Positions 55,749 through 64,000 of a stretch of DNA of 64,000 nucleotides are shown piece after piece. The number at the start of each line of letters is the position of its first letter. The stretch's first letter is position 1. The position numbers were made by a program, and so were the translations under genes. The notes under the pieces are model-generated. The model was not told where the DNA came from. It saw only the letters and a list, made by a program, of their open reading frames with translations, and did no database searches. Source of the DNA: Colwellia sp. E2M01 (lineage in GTDB: Bacteria > Pseudomonadota > Gammaproteobacteria > Enterobacterales > Alteromonadaceae); contig NZ_JAHKPR010000043.1 of NCBI RefSeq assembly GCF_018860585.1, forward strand, positions 1 to 64,000, in the 5' to 3' direction.

Positions 55749-57068
55749 TTATTTGGTCTTTAACAGTTTGGCGTAATAAAAACCGTCCATGTTTTTTGTA
55801 TCAGGTAATAATTGCCAGCCTATAGAAGCTTCATCAGTATCAGGGCTATCGTTTCTAATGGCAATTAATTGTGCATCTTCATTTTGCTCAATAAAACGAG
55901 ATACCTGCTGACAGTTTTCTTCCGGTAAAATACTACAGGTTACATACAATAAAGTACCACCGGGTTTAAGTAATGACCAAATATTATCAAGGATCTGCTG
56001 TTGTAATATGACTAATTTTTCAATATCGTCAGCTTTACGTAGCCACTTTATGTCAGGGTGACGGCGAATTACGCCAGTACCAGAGCAGGGGGCATCAAGT
56101 AATATTCGATCGTATAATTCACCAGACCACCAGTCTTTAGTTGCTGCATCACCGGCAATAACTGTTGCTTTTAGCTTTAAGCGTTCTAAGTTTTCATGAA
56201 CACGCGTCAAACGACCTTCTTCAATATCAATAGCTGTCATTGAAGTAATATTAGATGTTTGCTCAATAATATGACAAGTTTTACCGCCTGGCGCTGCACA
56301 GCAATCTAAAACAATGTCATTTGGCTGACAGTCTAGTAGTAATGCTGCCTGTTGTGCTGCACCATCTTGTATTGAAACCCAGCCTTGATCAAAGCCCGGC
56401 AGTTTTGCTACATCGAGTGCTTTAGCTAAGGCAATTGCTTGTGAGTGAGGCTCAATGTAAGCAATTTCAATATCGGCTTCATTAAGTAATGCTTGGTATT
56501 GTTCAATACTATGATGTTGCTGATTAACACGTAACCACATTGGTGGTCTATTTTGGTTTGCTTCAAGAATCGATTGCCATTGCTCTGGATAACTTTGTTG
56601 TACTTTTTTGATAAACCAACTAGGGTGATTGTATTTTATTGGGTCGGGTAGATTTTTATCTGATCCAGATACTTTACTTTCAGCTTCTAGAGTACGCAAA
56701 AAGCCTCTAAGTACAGCGTTTACAAGCCCTTTCATATGACTGTTTTTAAGCGGTTTAGTTGCTGCAACTGTTTCGCTAACCGCGGCGTGATCAGGTATGC
56801 GCATATAGCGTATTTGATAAACACCCACTAACAATAAAAAATGAAAAACACGTTGTTTGCCTTTTATTGGTTTTTGTACCAAATGACGCACATCATTTTC
56901 TAGCTCCGGTAAGTAACGTAATACGCCGTAGCAGATTTCTTGTAATAGGCCTTTATCTTTACCTATGAGTTTATCTTGTTGCTTTGGTAGCTCATCACTT
57001 AAGCTGCGGCCTTGGTCTATTACGGCATAACAACATTTTGCGGCAAGGGCTCTAATATTAATGGTCAT
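55749..57068 (-). CDS. rsmB: 16S rRNA (cytosine-C5) methyltransferase RsmB
   Basis: Methylates C967 of 16S rRNA. The N-terminal NusB-like domain (about residues 1-140) includes LQEICYGVLRYLPELENDVR. The methylase domain has IVLDCCAAPGGKTCHIIEQT (motif I, about 247-266), DRILLDAPCSGTGVIRRHPD (motif IV with Cys, about 311-330) and LLYVTCSILPEENCQQVSRF (motif VI with the catalytic Cys, about 369-388). 439 aa. It lies between fmt and trkA, as in E. coli. Confidence 0.96.
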   Translation of the reverse strand: MTINIRALAAKCCYAVIDQGRSLSDELPKQQDKLIGKDKGLLQEICYGVLRYLPELENDVRHLVQKPIKGKQRVFHFLLLVGVYQIRYMRIPDHAAVSETVAATKPLKNSHMKGLVNAVLRGFLRTLEAESKVSGSDKNLPDPIKYNHPSWFIKKVQQSYPEQWQSILEANQNRPPMWLRVNQQHHSIEQYQALLNEADIEIAYIEPHSQAIALAKALDVAKLPGFDQGWVSIQDGAAQQAALLLDCQPNDIVLDCCAAPGGKTCHIIEQTSNITSMTAIDIEEGRLTRVHENLERLKLKATVIAGDAATKDWWSGELYDRILLDAPCSGTGVIRRHPDIKWLRKADDIEKLVILQQQILDNIWSLLKPGGTLLYVTCSILPEENCQQVSRFIEQNEDAQLIAIRNDSPDTDEASIGWQLLPDTKNMDGFYYAKLLKTK

Positions 57069-57105
57069 TATTTCTCTTAATTTATTTACTTGAATACAGC
57101 TGTAT

Positions 57106-58083
57106 TTAATTTAACTGATTAATAGGGCTGCCAACAACGAACCAATCGCTGCGACCATTGATAATATCTTTTACTGGTAATGCTTTTTTTCCTGGTAATT
57201 GAATAACTTCTAAACGAATTACACCGTTAGTTGTGGCGACATCAATACCTTCTTTGTCTGCTTTGATTATGGTACCGGGTGATGCATTACCTTGATGTTC
57301 TTGCACAGACGCTTGCCATACTCGTAATCTATGCAATTTACTGTCTGTTTCGGCAAAGGTAAATTGAGAAACAGGCCAGGGAATATAAGCTCTGATTTTA
57401 CGATGCAGTTCACTTGCACTAAGTTGCCAATCAAGTTCTGCTTCAGTTTTATCTAGTTTATGAGCATAAGTTGCTTGTTCGTTATCTTGTGCAATATTGT
57501 GTTCGCTCGCTTGGTAATCTTCTTTTGCCATTAACTCAAGAGTGTTTACTAATGCTGAAGGGCCTAAGTTAGCAAGTTTTTCATAAAGGCTGGCGCTTGT
57601 GTCGGTGTTTTCAATATCACACTCTGCGGTTAGTATCATGTCGCCGGTATCTAAACCTTTATCCATTTGCATAATGGTTACGCCAGTTTTGGCATCCCCC
57701 ATTTCAAGAGAGCGTTGAATTGGTGCCGCACCGCGCCATTTTGGTAATATTGAACCATGCACATTGATACAGCCTAAACGAGGAGCGTTTAAAATGACTT
57801 CTGGTAACAATAAACCGTAAGCAACTACCACCATAATATCAGCGTTATATTGTGTTAATTGCTGTTGGTCTACTTCGGCTTTAAAATTGATTGGCTGCAC
57901 TACGGTTATGTTATGTTCAAGTGCGAGTAATTTGGTTGCACATGCGGTTAACTTTTTACCGCGGCCAGCGGGCTTATCTGGTGGACAATAAACAGCGACA
58001 ACATTATGTTCAGAGTTAATGAGTGCAGCTAAATGTTGTGCTGCAAAATCAGGAGTGCCGGCGAAAATAATATTTAATGGCAT
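57106..58083 (-). CDS. fmt: Methionyl-tRNA formyltransferase
   Basis: Formylates initiator Met-tRNA with 10-formyl-THF. PLNIIFAGTPDFAAQHLAAL (residues 2-21) is the family start; CINVHGSILPKWRGAAPIQR (about 105-124) with the catalytic His and S-L-L-P-like block, and TGVTIMQMDKGLDTGDMILT (about 134-153) complete the active site. A C-terminal OB-like domain binds tRNA. The ATG at 58083 is preferred over a TTG two codons upstream. 325 aa. Followed by rsmB after 37 bases. Confidence 0.96.
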   Translation of the reverse strand: MPLNIIFAGTPDFAAQHLAALINSEHNVVAVYCPPDKPAGRGKKLTACATKLLALEHNITVVQPINFKAEVDQQQLTQYNADIMVVVAYGLLLPEVILNAPRLGCINVHGSILPKWRGAAPIQRSLEMGDAKTGVTIMQMDKGLDTGDMILTAECDIENTDTSASLYEKLANLGPSALVNTLELMAKEDYQASEHNIAQDNEQATYAHKLDKTEAELDWQLSASELHRKIRAYIPWPVSQFTFAETDSKLHRLRVWQASVQEHQGNASPGTIIKADKEGIDVATTNGVIRLEVIQLPGKKALPVKDIINGRSDWFVVGSPINQLN

Positions 58084-58224
58084 GGTCAAAGTGAAGTCCT
58101 ATAGTTTGTAAGTTAGTGCTTACTTTTTACTTTGTCTTTTAATAACCGCTTTGTATAACTACTTACTCGGCGTTGAGGTAAAAATAATAAGTACTGTGCT
58201 GGTCTCAATCACAATAGTATAAGC

Positions 58225-58734
58225 TTAGTTATTTTTTAACTTTGCTTCTTTTTCTAATTTCTTTTGAATACGTTGGCGCTTTAAAGGTGAGAGGTAATCA
58301 ACAAATAAAACGCCTTTTAAATGGTCAAGCTCATGCTGAATACAAATACTTTGTAATGCGGTGGCGTTTAATGTGAATTCATTTCCATCTCGATCAAGGG
58401 CTTTTACCGTACAAGTATCATGTCTATCTACTTTGGCGTAAGTTCCGGGTACTGATAAACAGCCTTCTTCATTTACAGAGGTTTCATCGCTGGCAAGTGT
58501 CACTTCAGGATTAATAAGTACTATGGGTTGGTTTCTTTCTTCTGAGGTATCCATAACCACTATTTGCTGATGAATATCAACTTGAGTCGCCGCTAAACCA
58601 ACACCGTTCTCGTCGTACATAGTTTCCAACATATCGTCTATAACCGTTGTTGTGGCAGCAGTTATATTAAGAACTGGTTGGGCTTTTGTTCTTAAACGCG
58701 GATCAGGAAAACGTAAAACAGTTAAAATAGTCAT
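58225..58734 (-). CDS. def: Peptide deformylase
   Basis: Metal enzyme that removes the N-formyl group from new proteins. The three motifs are present: [14 protein letters not shown] (about residues 44-57), [14 protein letters not shown] (Cys ligand, about 86-99) and [18 protein letters not shown] (two His and catalytic Glu, about 130-147). 169 aa. First gene of def-fmt-rsmB-trkA, with a gap of about 140 bases to fmt. Divergent from lysM. Confidence 0.96.
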   Translation of the reverse strand: MTILTVLRFPDPRLRTKAQPVLNITAATTTVIDDMLETMYDENGVGLAATQVDIHQQIVVMDTSEERNQPIVLINPEVTLASDETSVNEEGCLSVPGTYAKVDRHDTCTVKALDRDGNEFTLNATALQSICIQHELDHLKGVLFVDYLSPLKRQRIQKKLEKEAKLKNN

Positions 58735-58889
58735 ATTTTTTTAAAAGAGTTAGCGATAATTCATCGAGAATGTTATCTTTTAATTATATACTCAAGTAAC
58801 TGTAACTGAAACCCGCATTTTTAAGTCACTTGATATAACTAATAATTATAGTGCGTTATAACAGTAAGCACTGAAAAGGAAAGAGCTCC

Positions 58890-59990
58890 ATGCTTAAAAA
58901 AATAATAATATCATTATCTTTAATTTCTTATCCGTTAACTCTACTTGCAGATCAGATAAAACTTAATGATAACGCGCCTAAAACCCATGTTGTAGTAAAA
59001 GGGGATACCTTATGGGATATCTCAGAAGTTTTTCTTGAGCAACCTTGGTTATGGCCTAAGCTTTGGCGTTTAAATCCTGAAGTTAATAACCCTCATTTAA
59101 TCTATCCGGGGGATATTTTAAGGTTAGTTTACGATGAAAATGGTAATCCAATGTTGGTCGTTGATAAAGGGGCTAATCAAGGTAAAGCGAGTTACAAGTG
59201 GTCTCCTAAAATTCGCCAAGAAAATAAAGATGATTCAGCGATAAGTTTGCTACCACTTGAAGTTGTCGCACCTTATATGACATACGCGCATTTATTTTCA
59301 GAAGATGAGCTAGAAGAACTACCTTACGTTATAGGTAGTGATGAAGGCTATAGAATGACAACCAAAGATTTCAAAGTTTATGTTAATGCTGACTTAGAAG
59401 TTTCACAAAGCTACGCTATGTACGATAAAGGCGAAGAGCTGTTTGATCCTGAAACTGAGGAATCGTTAGGCTTTTATGTTGATCTTGTCGGTACAGGACA
59501 AGCAATAAAAACTGGTGATATGGAAAATAATGTTCCGGCGACTATTCATGTTAGCTCAGTAAAAAGAGAAATTGCTGCTGGTAGTTATGTTGTGCCAATT
59601 AATGATGGGCAATTATTACCTTCAGTTTTTTCAATGAAAGCAGCTAAAAAATCATTACGTGGCTCTATTGTAAAAGCAACAAGTGATGCCAGACGTTTTG
59701 GTAAATTAGAAATTATTATGATCAATCGTGGTGCAGAACATGATGTAACCACTGGTGATGTAATGGGTATTAAACGTACTAGTCCTGGTGTTGTAGATAC
59801 AGGCGATGGACCTGCTTACCTTATAGAAGCGTCAAGCTGGGATAAGTTAACAGGTAGTGATTATAAAATGCCTGAAGAATACCTTGGTGAATTAATGATT
59901 TTCAAAGTGTTTGAAAAAGCAAGTATGGGTATTATTCTACAGACAGAAAAACCAGCGAGAATTAACGATATAATTACAGTTCCAGAGTAA
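58890..59990 (+). CDS. LysM-domain exported protein
   Basis: A signal peptide is at residues 1-20 (LKKIIISLSLISYPLTLLAD). One LysM peptidoglycan-binding domain follows: HVVVKGDTLWDISEVFLEQP (about 33-52) and NPHLIYPGDILRL (about 69-81). The remaining 280 residues are a conserved but uncharacterised region typical of the LysM gene found upstream of dprA in gammaproteobacteria. Role probably in the cell envelope. 366 aa; GAAAGGAAAGAG precedes the ATG. Divergent from def. Confidence 0.9.
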   Translation: MLKKIIISLSLISYPLTLLADQIKLNDNAPKTHVVVKGDTLWDISEVFLEQPWLWPKLWRLNPEVNNPHLIYPGDILRLVYDENGNPMLVVDKGANQGKASYKWSPKIRQENKDDSAISLLPLEVVAPYMTYAHLFSEDELEELPYVIGSDEGYRMTTKDFKVYVNADLEVSQSYAMYDKGEELFDPETEESLGFYVDLVGTGQAIKTGDMENNVPATIHVSSVKREIAAGSYVVPINDGQLLPSVFSMKAAKKSLRGSIVKATSDARRFGKLEIIMINRGAEHDVTTGDVMGIKRTSPGVVDTGDGPAYLIEASSWDKLTGSDYKMPEEYLGELMIFKVFEKASMGIILQTEKPARINDIITVPE

Positions 59991-60104
59991 AGTACTACCC
60001 AAATAATAAACTGTTAAAATTTTTATTCCCTTTCTAATTATATGGAACACATAAAATATAGAAAGGGAATAAATAGTAAACTTGTTCTTAAGGAGAAGAC
60101 AAGT

Positions 60105-61343
60105 ATGATCAATAACAGTATACCTCAAGAGCAAACCGTAAAATCTAATGACCAAGAAAGTCATCAGCAATCTCATCTGTTAAACAAGCAACCAAGTAAT
60201 GCTGAATATTGGTTAGCGTTAAAACTTGTCCCGCGATTAGCCATACATAAAAAAATAGCACTGGTTGAAGCTTTCGGCTTAATCTCGCTTTTCTCAACAG
60301 ATAATACTTCCTCAATATTAAGCTCTGCGAATAATTTAACTGTTAATCAACTTGTTGCTTTTCAGCAACCTAATTGGCAAAAAATAACAAATATCATCCA
60401 AACAAGTGCTGCTTGTAATAGTAAGGTTATTGGTTATGGCGATACAGATTACCCGCAATTACTGAAAGAAATTTATGATCCGCCATTAGTTATCTTTGTA
60501 CAGGGTAATATTGCTTTACTTAATGCACCACAAATAGCGGTAGTGGGTAGTCGCTCCGCTAGTGTAGTGGGTCGAGAAACGGCTTTTATCTTAAGTAAAG
60601 ATCTCGCTCAGCAAGGTATAGTTATTACTAGTGGTTTAGCACTTGGCATTGATGCAGCAGCTCATCGTGGCGCTATATCTTTGCCTAACAGTACCGTTGC
60701 GGTTGTTGCTACCGGCTTAGATCAAGTATACCCAGCAAGGCATAAAACATTAGCCCAGCAAGTAATCACAAAGGGCGGCGTTATTGTAAGTGAATTTTTA
60801 CCTGGAACTCAGCCTAGGGCAGGACATTTTCCTAAGAGAAATAGGCTTATTAGCGGTTTAAGCTTAGGTGTTTTAGTTGTTGAAGCTGAGTTAAAAAGTG
60901 GTTCATTAATTACTGCTCGTTGCGCACTCGAACAAAATAGAGATGTTTTTGCAATTCCAAGCTCTATTGAAAACCAAAAAGCTAAAGGTTGTCACTGGTT
61001 AATTAAACAAGGCGCTAAACTTGTTGAACAAGCTGCCGATATATTAGAAGAGTTCGATTTTACTGATAAAGCTAGTCTATACTTTAAGAAAACTATTAAG
61101 AATAAAGGTATTAAGGCGTTTACCTTGTCTGCTCAAAGTACATTAAAAAGTGATGTTGAAATAAAACAAAAAGACTTGTGTAACGATGAATTGTTGGATA
61201 ATGTGGGATTTGAAATTACTCCTGTAGATAAAGTTGTTTCGCGAAGCGAACTTCCCGTAGATGAGGTGTTAACTCGATTAACATTACTTGAACTAAGTGG
61301 TTTGGTATCTGCGGTACCTGGTGGCTACATTAGAACGAAATAG
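60105..61343 (+). CDS. dprA: DNA-processing protein DprA (Smf)
   Basis: Binds incoming single-stranded DNA and loads RecA during transformation. The Rossmann-like core has PQIAVVGSRSASVVGRETAF (about residues 141-160), ITSGLALGIDAAAHRGAISL (about 174-193) and FPKRNRLISGLSLGVLVVEA (about 239-258), with SGSLITARCALEQNRDVFAI following. The C-terminal winged helix holds DEVLTRLTLLELSGLVSAVP. The ATG at 60105 with AAGGAG before it is the start; 21 more in-frame codons upstream lack a ribosome site. 412 aa. Followed by smg after 18 bases. Confidence 0.95.
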   Translation: MINNSIPQEQTVKSNDQESHQQSHLLNKQPSNAEYWLALKLVPRLAIHKKIALVEAFGLISLFSTDNTSSILSSANNLTVNQLVAFQQPNWQKITNIIQTSAACNSKVIGYGDTDYPQLLKEIYDPPLVIFVQGNIALLNAPQIAVVGSRSASVVGRETAFILSKDLAQQGIVITSGLALGIDAAAHRGAISLPNSTVAVVATGLDQVYPARHKTLAQQVITKGGVIVSEFLPGTQPRAGHFPKRNRLISGLSLGVLVVEAELKSGSLITARCALEQNRDVFAIPSSIENQKAKGCHWLIKQGAKLVEQAADILEEFDFTDKASLYFKKTIKNKGIKAFTLSAQSTLKSDVEIKQKDLCNDELLDNVGFEITPVDKVVSRSELPVDEVLTRLTLLELSGLVSAVPGGYIRTK

Positions 61344-61361
61344 AGTATAAAGGGGCTAATT

Positions 61362-61835
61362 ATGTTTGATATTTTAATGTATCTTTTTGAAACGTATATC
61401 CAAAATGAAGCTGAAGCCATGGTAGACCATGACTTGTTAACTGATGAGTTAACACGTGCAGGCTTTCATCAGGATGAAATATATAAAGCGTTAAATTGGT
61501 TAGAAAAGCTATCAGCTTTACAAGATACTGACGCTTATCCTTACCTTACTCGTGTAGGTAGTAAGTCAGTTCGTATTTACACTAACGATGAAATGCAGCT
61601 ACTTGATACTAAGAGTCGTGGTTTTATCTTATTTTTAGAACAAGTTAATGTGCTTGATTTCACCACGCGTGAAATGGTTATTGATAGGGTAATGGAGCTT
61701 GATACTCAGTATTTCTCAATGGATGATCTTAAATGGGTTATCTTAATGGTACTATTTAATGTACCAGGTAAAGAAACAGCTTACTCTCAATTAGAAGATC
61801 TTATTTTTGATGAGCAAGAAGGGCCGTTGCATTAA
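61362..61835 (+). CDS. smg: Smg family protein (DUF494)
   Basis: 157-aa acidic protein always near dprA in gammaproteobacteria. [20 protein letters not shown] (residues 1-20), [18 protein letters not shown] and [20 protein letters not shown] (about 130-149) match the family across its length. Function not established. The stop is followed by a small hairpin (GTTGC/GCAAC, 61826-61840) and a wider inverted repeat (CAGCAATTAA at 61851-61860; TTAATTGCTG at 61885-61894) that could terminate transcription. Confidence 0.94.
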   Translation: MFDILMYLFETYIQNEAEAMVDHDLLTDELTRAGFHQDEIYKALNWLEKLSALQDTDAYPYLTRVGSKSVRIYTNDEMQLLDTKSRGFILFLEQVNVLDFTTREMVIDRVMELDTQYFSMDDLKWVILMVLFNVPGKETAYSQLEDLIFDEQEGPLH

Positions 61836-61927
61836 GCAACTTTACAGTATCAGCAATTAAAAATTGCCTTATTATTTGAGGTTGTTAATTGCTGAAAATT
61901 ACTTTAAATAACAGGTACTGTATTAAC

Positions 61928-62794
61928 TTATTTAAATATAACAGAGCAAATAAGTAATAGTTTTTTTAATGGCTTTACAGATGACAATGTTATTTTTGAT
62001 AGCTTTTTCATTTTATTTAATGAGTTATCATGTCTAGCCATAAACCGATAAAAGTGATATTGATTCTCTGAGGATACAGTCTCAAAGTTAGAAAACTCTT
62101 TTTGAATGAAGTGATAAGTATCTATTCGAACTTTATGCGCTAATGATTTTTGTTCCGCTCTATGCTTTGTTGATACTTGGTCTAGTGATTTTCTGTATTC
62201 AAGTATTACATCAGGTATATTAGCTAACAGTCCTACTTTAAGTATCTCTGACCACAACTTAACATCTTGTCCATATTTATAAATAGGATCATAAGATAAT
62301 TCATTTTCTATTAATATTGAACGTCTGATCATTGATGATGGATTTGATATAGGCGCTCTATGTAAAGAATAAAAAAGTAAATCTTGATGTTTAGTTGGTC
62401 GTGATGTTTTTTTTATAAACCCATTCTCATTAAATTCGTTTATTGAACCGCCACAAGCTGAAACTTTGTTGAATCCTTCCATGAAGGCTACCTGCTTTTC
62501 AATCCTGTCTAGGCTTGAAATATCATCAGCATCCATTCTTGCTATATATTTTCCTGTGCAGTATTGAATGGCATTATTAAGTGCCTCAACTATTCCTTTA
62601 TTGGTGTGTGTTAATATTTGGATTCTATCGTCGTTGAATGCTTCAATTTTAGCTAAGGTATTATCGGTAGAGCCATCATTCACAAATATAAACTCAATGT
62701 TCTGGTAAGTCTGATTGAGAAGACTATTAATAGCTTCATCTATATGTTGCTCAGCGTTATAACATGACATTAAAACAGAAACTAACGGGGCCAT
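61928..62794 (-). CDS. Glycosyltransferase family 2
   Basis: GT-A transferase of 288 aa. PLVSVLMSCYNAEQHIDEAI (about residues 3-22), IEFIFVNDGSTDNTLAKIEA (about 34-53) and GKYIARMDADDISSLDRIEK (about 83-102; D-A-D-D metal site) are clear; YGQDVKLWSEILKVG holds the usual E/D-D-x-x-W acceptor-side motif. The C-terminal end is basic and hydrophobic (about 260-288), which may touch the membrane. Same direction as the next two genes, ten bases from the one upstream; part of a second polysaccharide cluster. Confidence 0.88.
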   Translation of the reverse strand: MAPLVSVLMSCYNAEQHIDEAINSLLNQTYQNIEFIFVNDGSTDNTLAKIEAFNDDRIQILTHTNKGIVEALNNAIQYCTGKYIARMDADDISSLDRIEKQVAFMEGFNKVSACGGSINEFNENGFIKKTSRPTKHQDLLFYSLHRAPISNPSSMIRRSILIENELSYDPIYKYGQDVKLWSEILKVGLLANIPDVILEYRKSLDQVSTKHRAEQKSLAHKVRIDTYHFIQKEFSNFETVSSENQYHFYRFMARHDNSLNKMKKLSKITLSSVKPLKKLLLICSVIFK

Positions 62795-62804
62795 ATTACT
62801 ACCT

Positions 62805-63713
62805 TTATTCTTGAATGTTTTTTTGTATTTTACGAGTAGCTATTCTGATTTCAGATATTTTACTATCTTCATCGTAACGGCCTTTTTTGATGTGACGAAT
62901 TTGAAAAACACCATCAATACTAATAGGTGTACCGTCAGTACCAACTAACCATCTAAAAGCGGTATCTTCATAGGTTTTGCGCCATCGATCTGATTCTGTT
63001 TGAAATATACGAATATTGTCACAGTAACCTATTGCACGAGCAACATCACCGTGCACAATTTGATAAGGTCCTATCGCTTTACTGCGCGCATGTGACTTAA
63101 ACGAATCAGTATTAATATCAACTACTTGCGGTTGAGCCTCGGCTTGCAATAAAGGATCATCCTCTTCAAGCATATCGGTTACTTGTATTTCTTTTGGGAA
63201 ATAAAGTGTATCTGTTTTTCCTTGTAATTGTTTAGCTAGAGAGTCTAAACAGTTTTCATGAAAAATAATATCGCAGTCCGTAAACCATACCCAATCAGCT
63301 TTTGTTGAAAGTGCGGCTGCATTTCTGCCTATACCTCGACGAAAAAGCTTTTCTTTATCTGTTGCTTGCCAATTCCAAATAACATTGGGTACTTCAATAT
63401 TTGAGAAAAGATCGAGGGTTTTTTGAGTTGCCTCATCTTCTTTCGAATAAAATACTGTCACAGTAAGCGTTAATTCTTTTGGAGGATGATTTACAAATGA
63501 ACTTAATTGATAAACCAACATATTTGAATATTGCCAACAGTGACTAACAAGCTCTAAAGATAAATGGCCCTCTTTAGCTTGTCTGTCGGCTACTTTTGGT
63601 AATGGTTTTCTAAAAAATGAAACAGGAATAATATGTTTTATAACCAAACGAAATAGTTGAGTGAAAAACTTATTATATTTTGAATGTGGATAAGTTTTAG
63701 TTTTTAGCATCAT
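62805..63713 (-). CDS. Glycosyltransferase, GT2-like
   Basis: 302 residues. ELVSHCWQYSNMLVYQLSSF (about 54-73) starts the nucleotide-sugar domain, RRGIGRNAAALSTKADWVWF (about 125-144) is the family's R-N-x-A stretch, and TDCDIIFHENCL (about 145-156) the D-x-D-like metal site. TYEDTAFRWLVGTDG (about 246-260) should hold the catalytic acid (E-D). A basic N-terminus of about 45 residues may contact the membrane. Co-directional with its two neighbours, so one operon is likely. Donor sugar cannot be told. Confidence 0.75.
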   Translation of the reverse strand: MMLKTKTYPHSKYNKFFTQLFRLVIKHIIPVSFFRKPLPKVADRQAKEGHLSLELVSHCWQYSNMLVYQLSSFVNHPPKELTLTVTVFYSKEDEATQKTLDLFSNIEVPNVIWNWQATDKEKLFRRGIGRNAAALSTKADWVWFTDCDIIFHENCLDSLAKQLQGKTDTLYFPKEIQVTDMLEEDDPLLQAEAQPQVVDINTDSFKSHARSKAIGPYQIVHGDVARAIGYCDNIRIFQTESDRWRKTYEDTAFRWLVGTDGTPISIDGVFQIRHIKKGRYDEDSKISEIRIATRKIQKNIQE

Positions 63714-63825
63714 ATTTAGTACTTTGAGGTCAGTTAATATCTAAGCGATATCTTATTGGTAAGTATCATAGCATATAACATTATTGCGTATAGTCGATTA
63801 AATTTCAGATAATAGAATGTGAAAC

Positions 63826-64000
63826 CTAGCGGACGCTATTGTATATGTCTTCGAGTTTTTTACATTGGGTTCTAATGTTAAAGTATTTATTTACGCGCTC
63901 AATACCCGCAGTAGCCATTTTTTGTCTTAATGTTGTATTTTGCAGAACTTGCAGTAAATTATCGGCTAGTTGTTGTTGATCTTTTTGCGGTGATAACAGA
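63826..64000 (-). CDS. Glycosyltransferase family 4, C-terminal part (cut by window edge)
   Basis: Only the last 57 codons and the stop are present. They read LLSPQKDQQQLADNLLQVLQ, then LRQKMATAGIERVNKYFNIR and a short tail ending NSVR. A segment of D-x-x-x-L-A-x-x-L followed by R-x-x-M-x-x-x-G-x-x-R-V is the normal C-terminal end of GT4 transferases. Same direction as the two genes after it. Confidence 0.7.
   Translation of the reverse strand, partial: LLSPQKDQQQLADNLLQVLQNTTLRQKMATAGIERVNKYFNIRTQCKKLEDIYNSVR

Overview
The window looks like the replication-origin region of a marine, AT-rich gammaproteobacterium of the Alteromonadales, most like Colwelliaceae (Colwellia/Thalassotalea type). 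The basis is gene order (parB-parA-rsmG-mnmG-oriC-mioC ... mnmE-yidC-yidD-rnpA-rpmH / dnaA-dnaN-recF-gyrB, glyQS, tusA, slt, pepQ-yigZ-trkH, trkA-rsmB-fmt-def, lysM-dprA-smg), a GATC-rich oriC of the Dam/SeqA type, and protein features. Genus is inference; no rRNA gene is present.

Layout. (1) 1-4724: an integron cassette array without an integrase in view. It has twelve attC sites of about 92-100 bp, all oriented so that cassettes read on the minus strand. Only three cassettes hold convincing genes: a two-gene cassette (805-948 and 553-795), a membrane protein (1476-1805) and a small cysteine-rich membrane protein (3388-3639). Seven others belong to two repeated families without open frames. 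(2) 5110-17385: surface polysaccharide genes. A rightward set (glycosyltransferases, nitroreductase-like protein, a split PssD/PssE-type transferase whose second subunit is frameshifted) converges on a leftward set (Wzx-type flippase, PhyH-Rieske fusion, two kinds of sulfotransferase, pyruvyltransferase, GT2, small membrane proteins). Together they suggest a sulfated and pyruvylated exported glycan. (3) 17478-21416: the decayed remains of a carbohydrate-uptake locus: a gene fragment, a GntR/FadR regulator with a palindromic operator candidate, a lipoprotein tyrosine phosphatase and a TonB receptor with most of its barrel missing. (4) 21480-25398: an unrecognised membrane/periplasmic pair, a small ORF and a RelA/SpoT-like protein. 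(5) 25453-45047: the origin core. oriC lies between mnmG and mioC as in enterobacteria. A Type II restriction-modification cassette (double adenine methylase plus HNH nuclease) sits between mioC and mnmE. Two perfect parS sites lie inside recF. (6) 45166-61835: ordinary housekeeping genes. (7) 61928-64000: the end of a second glycosyltransferase cluster, running off the right edge.

How the parts work together. DnaA binds boxes in oriC and before its own gene. ParB made at 25453-26379 should load on the parS sites in recF about 15.5 kb away, so origin firing, origin segregation and the replication genes are in one block. The accessory parts (cassette array, polysaccharide loci, restriction-modification unit, decayed uptake locus) are inserted around and within this block. 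Several accessory genes look damaged or have unusual starts: the frameshift near 9117, a probable ATT start at 12031, the receptor deletion and the 3' fragment at 17658-17852.
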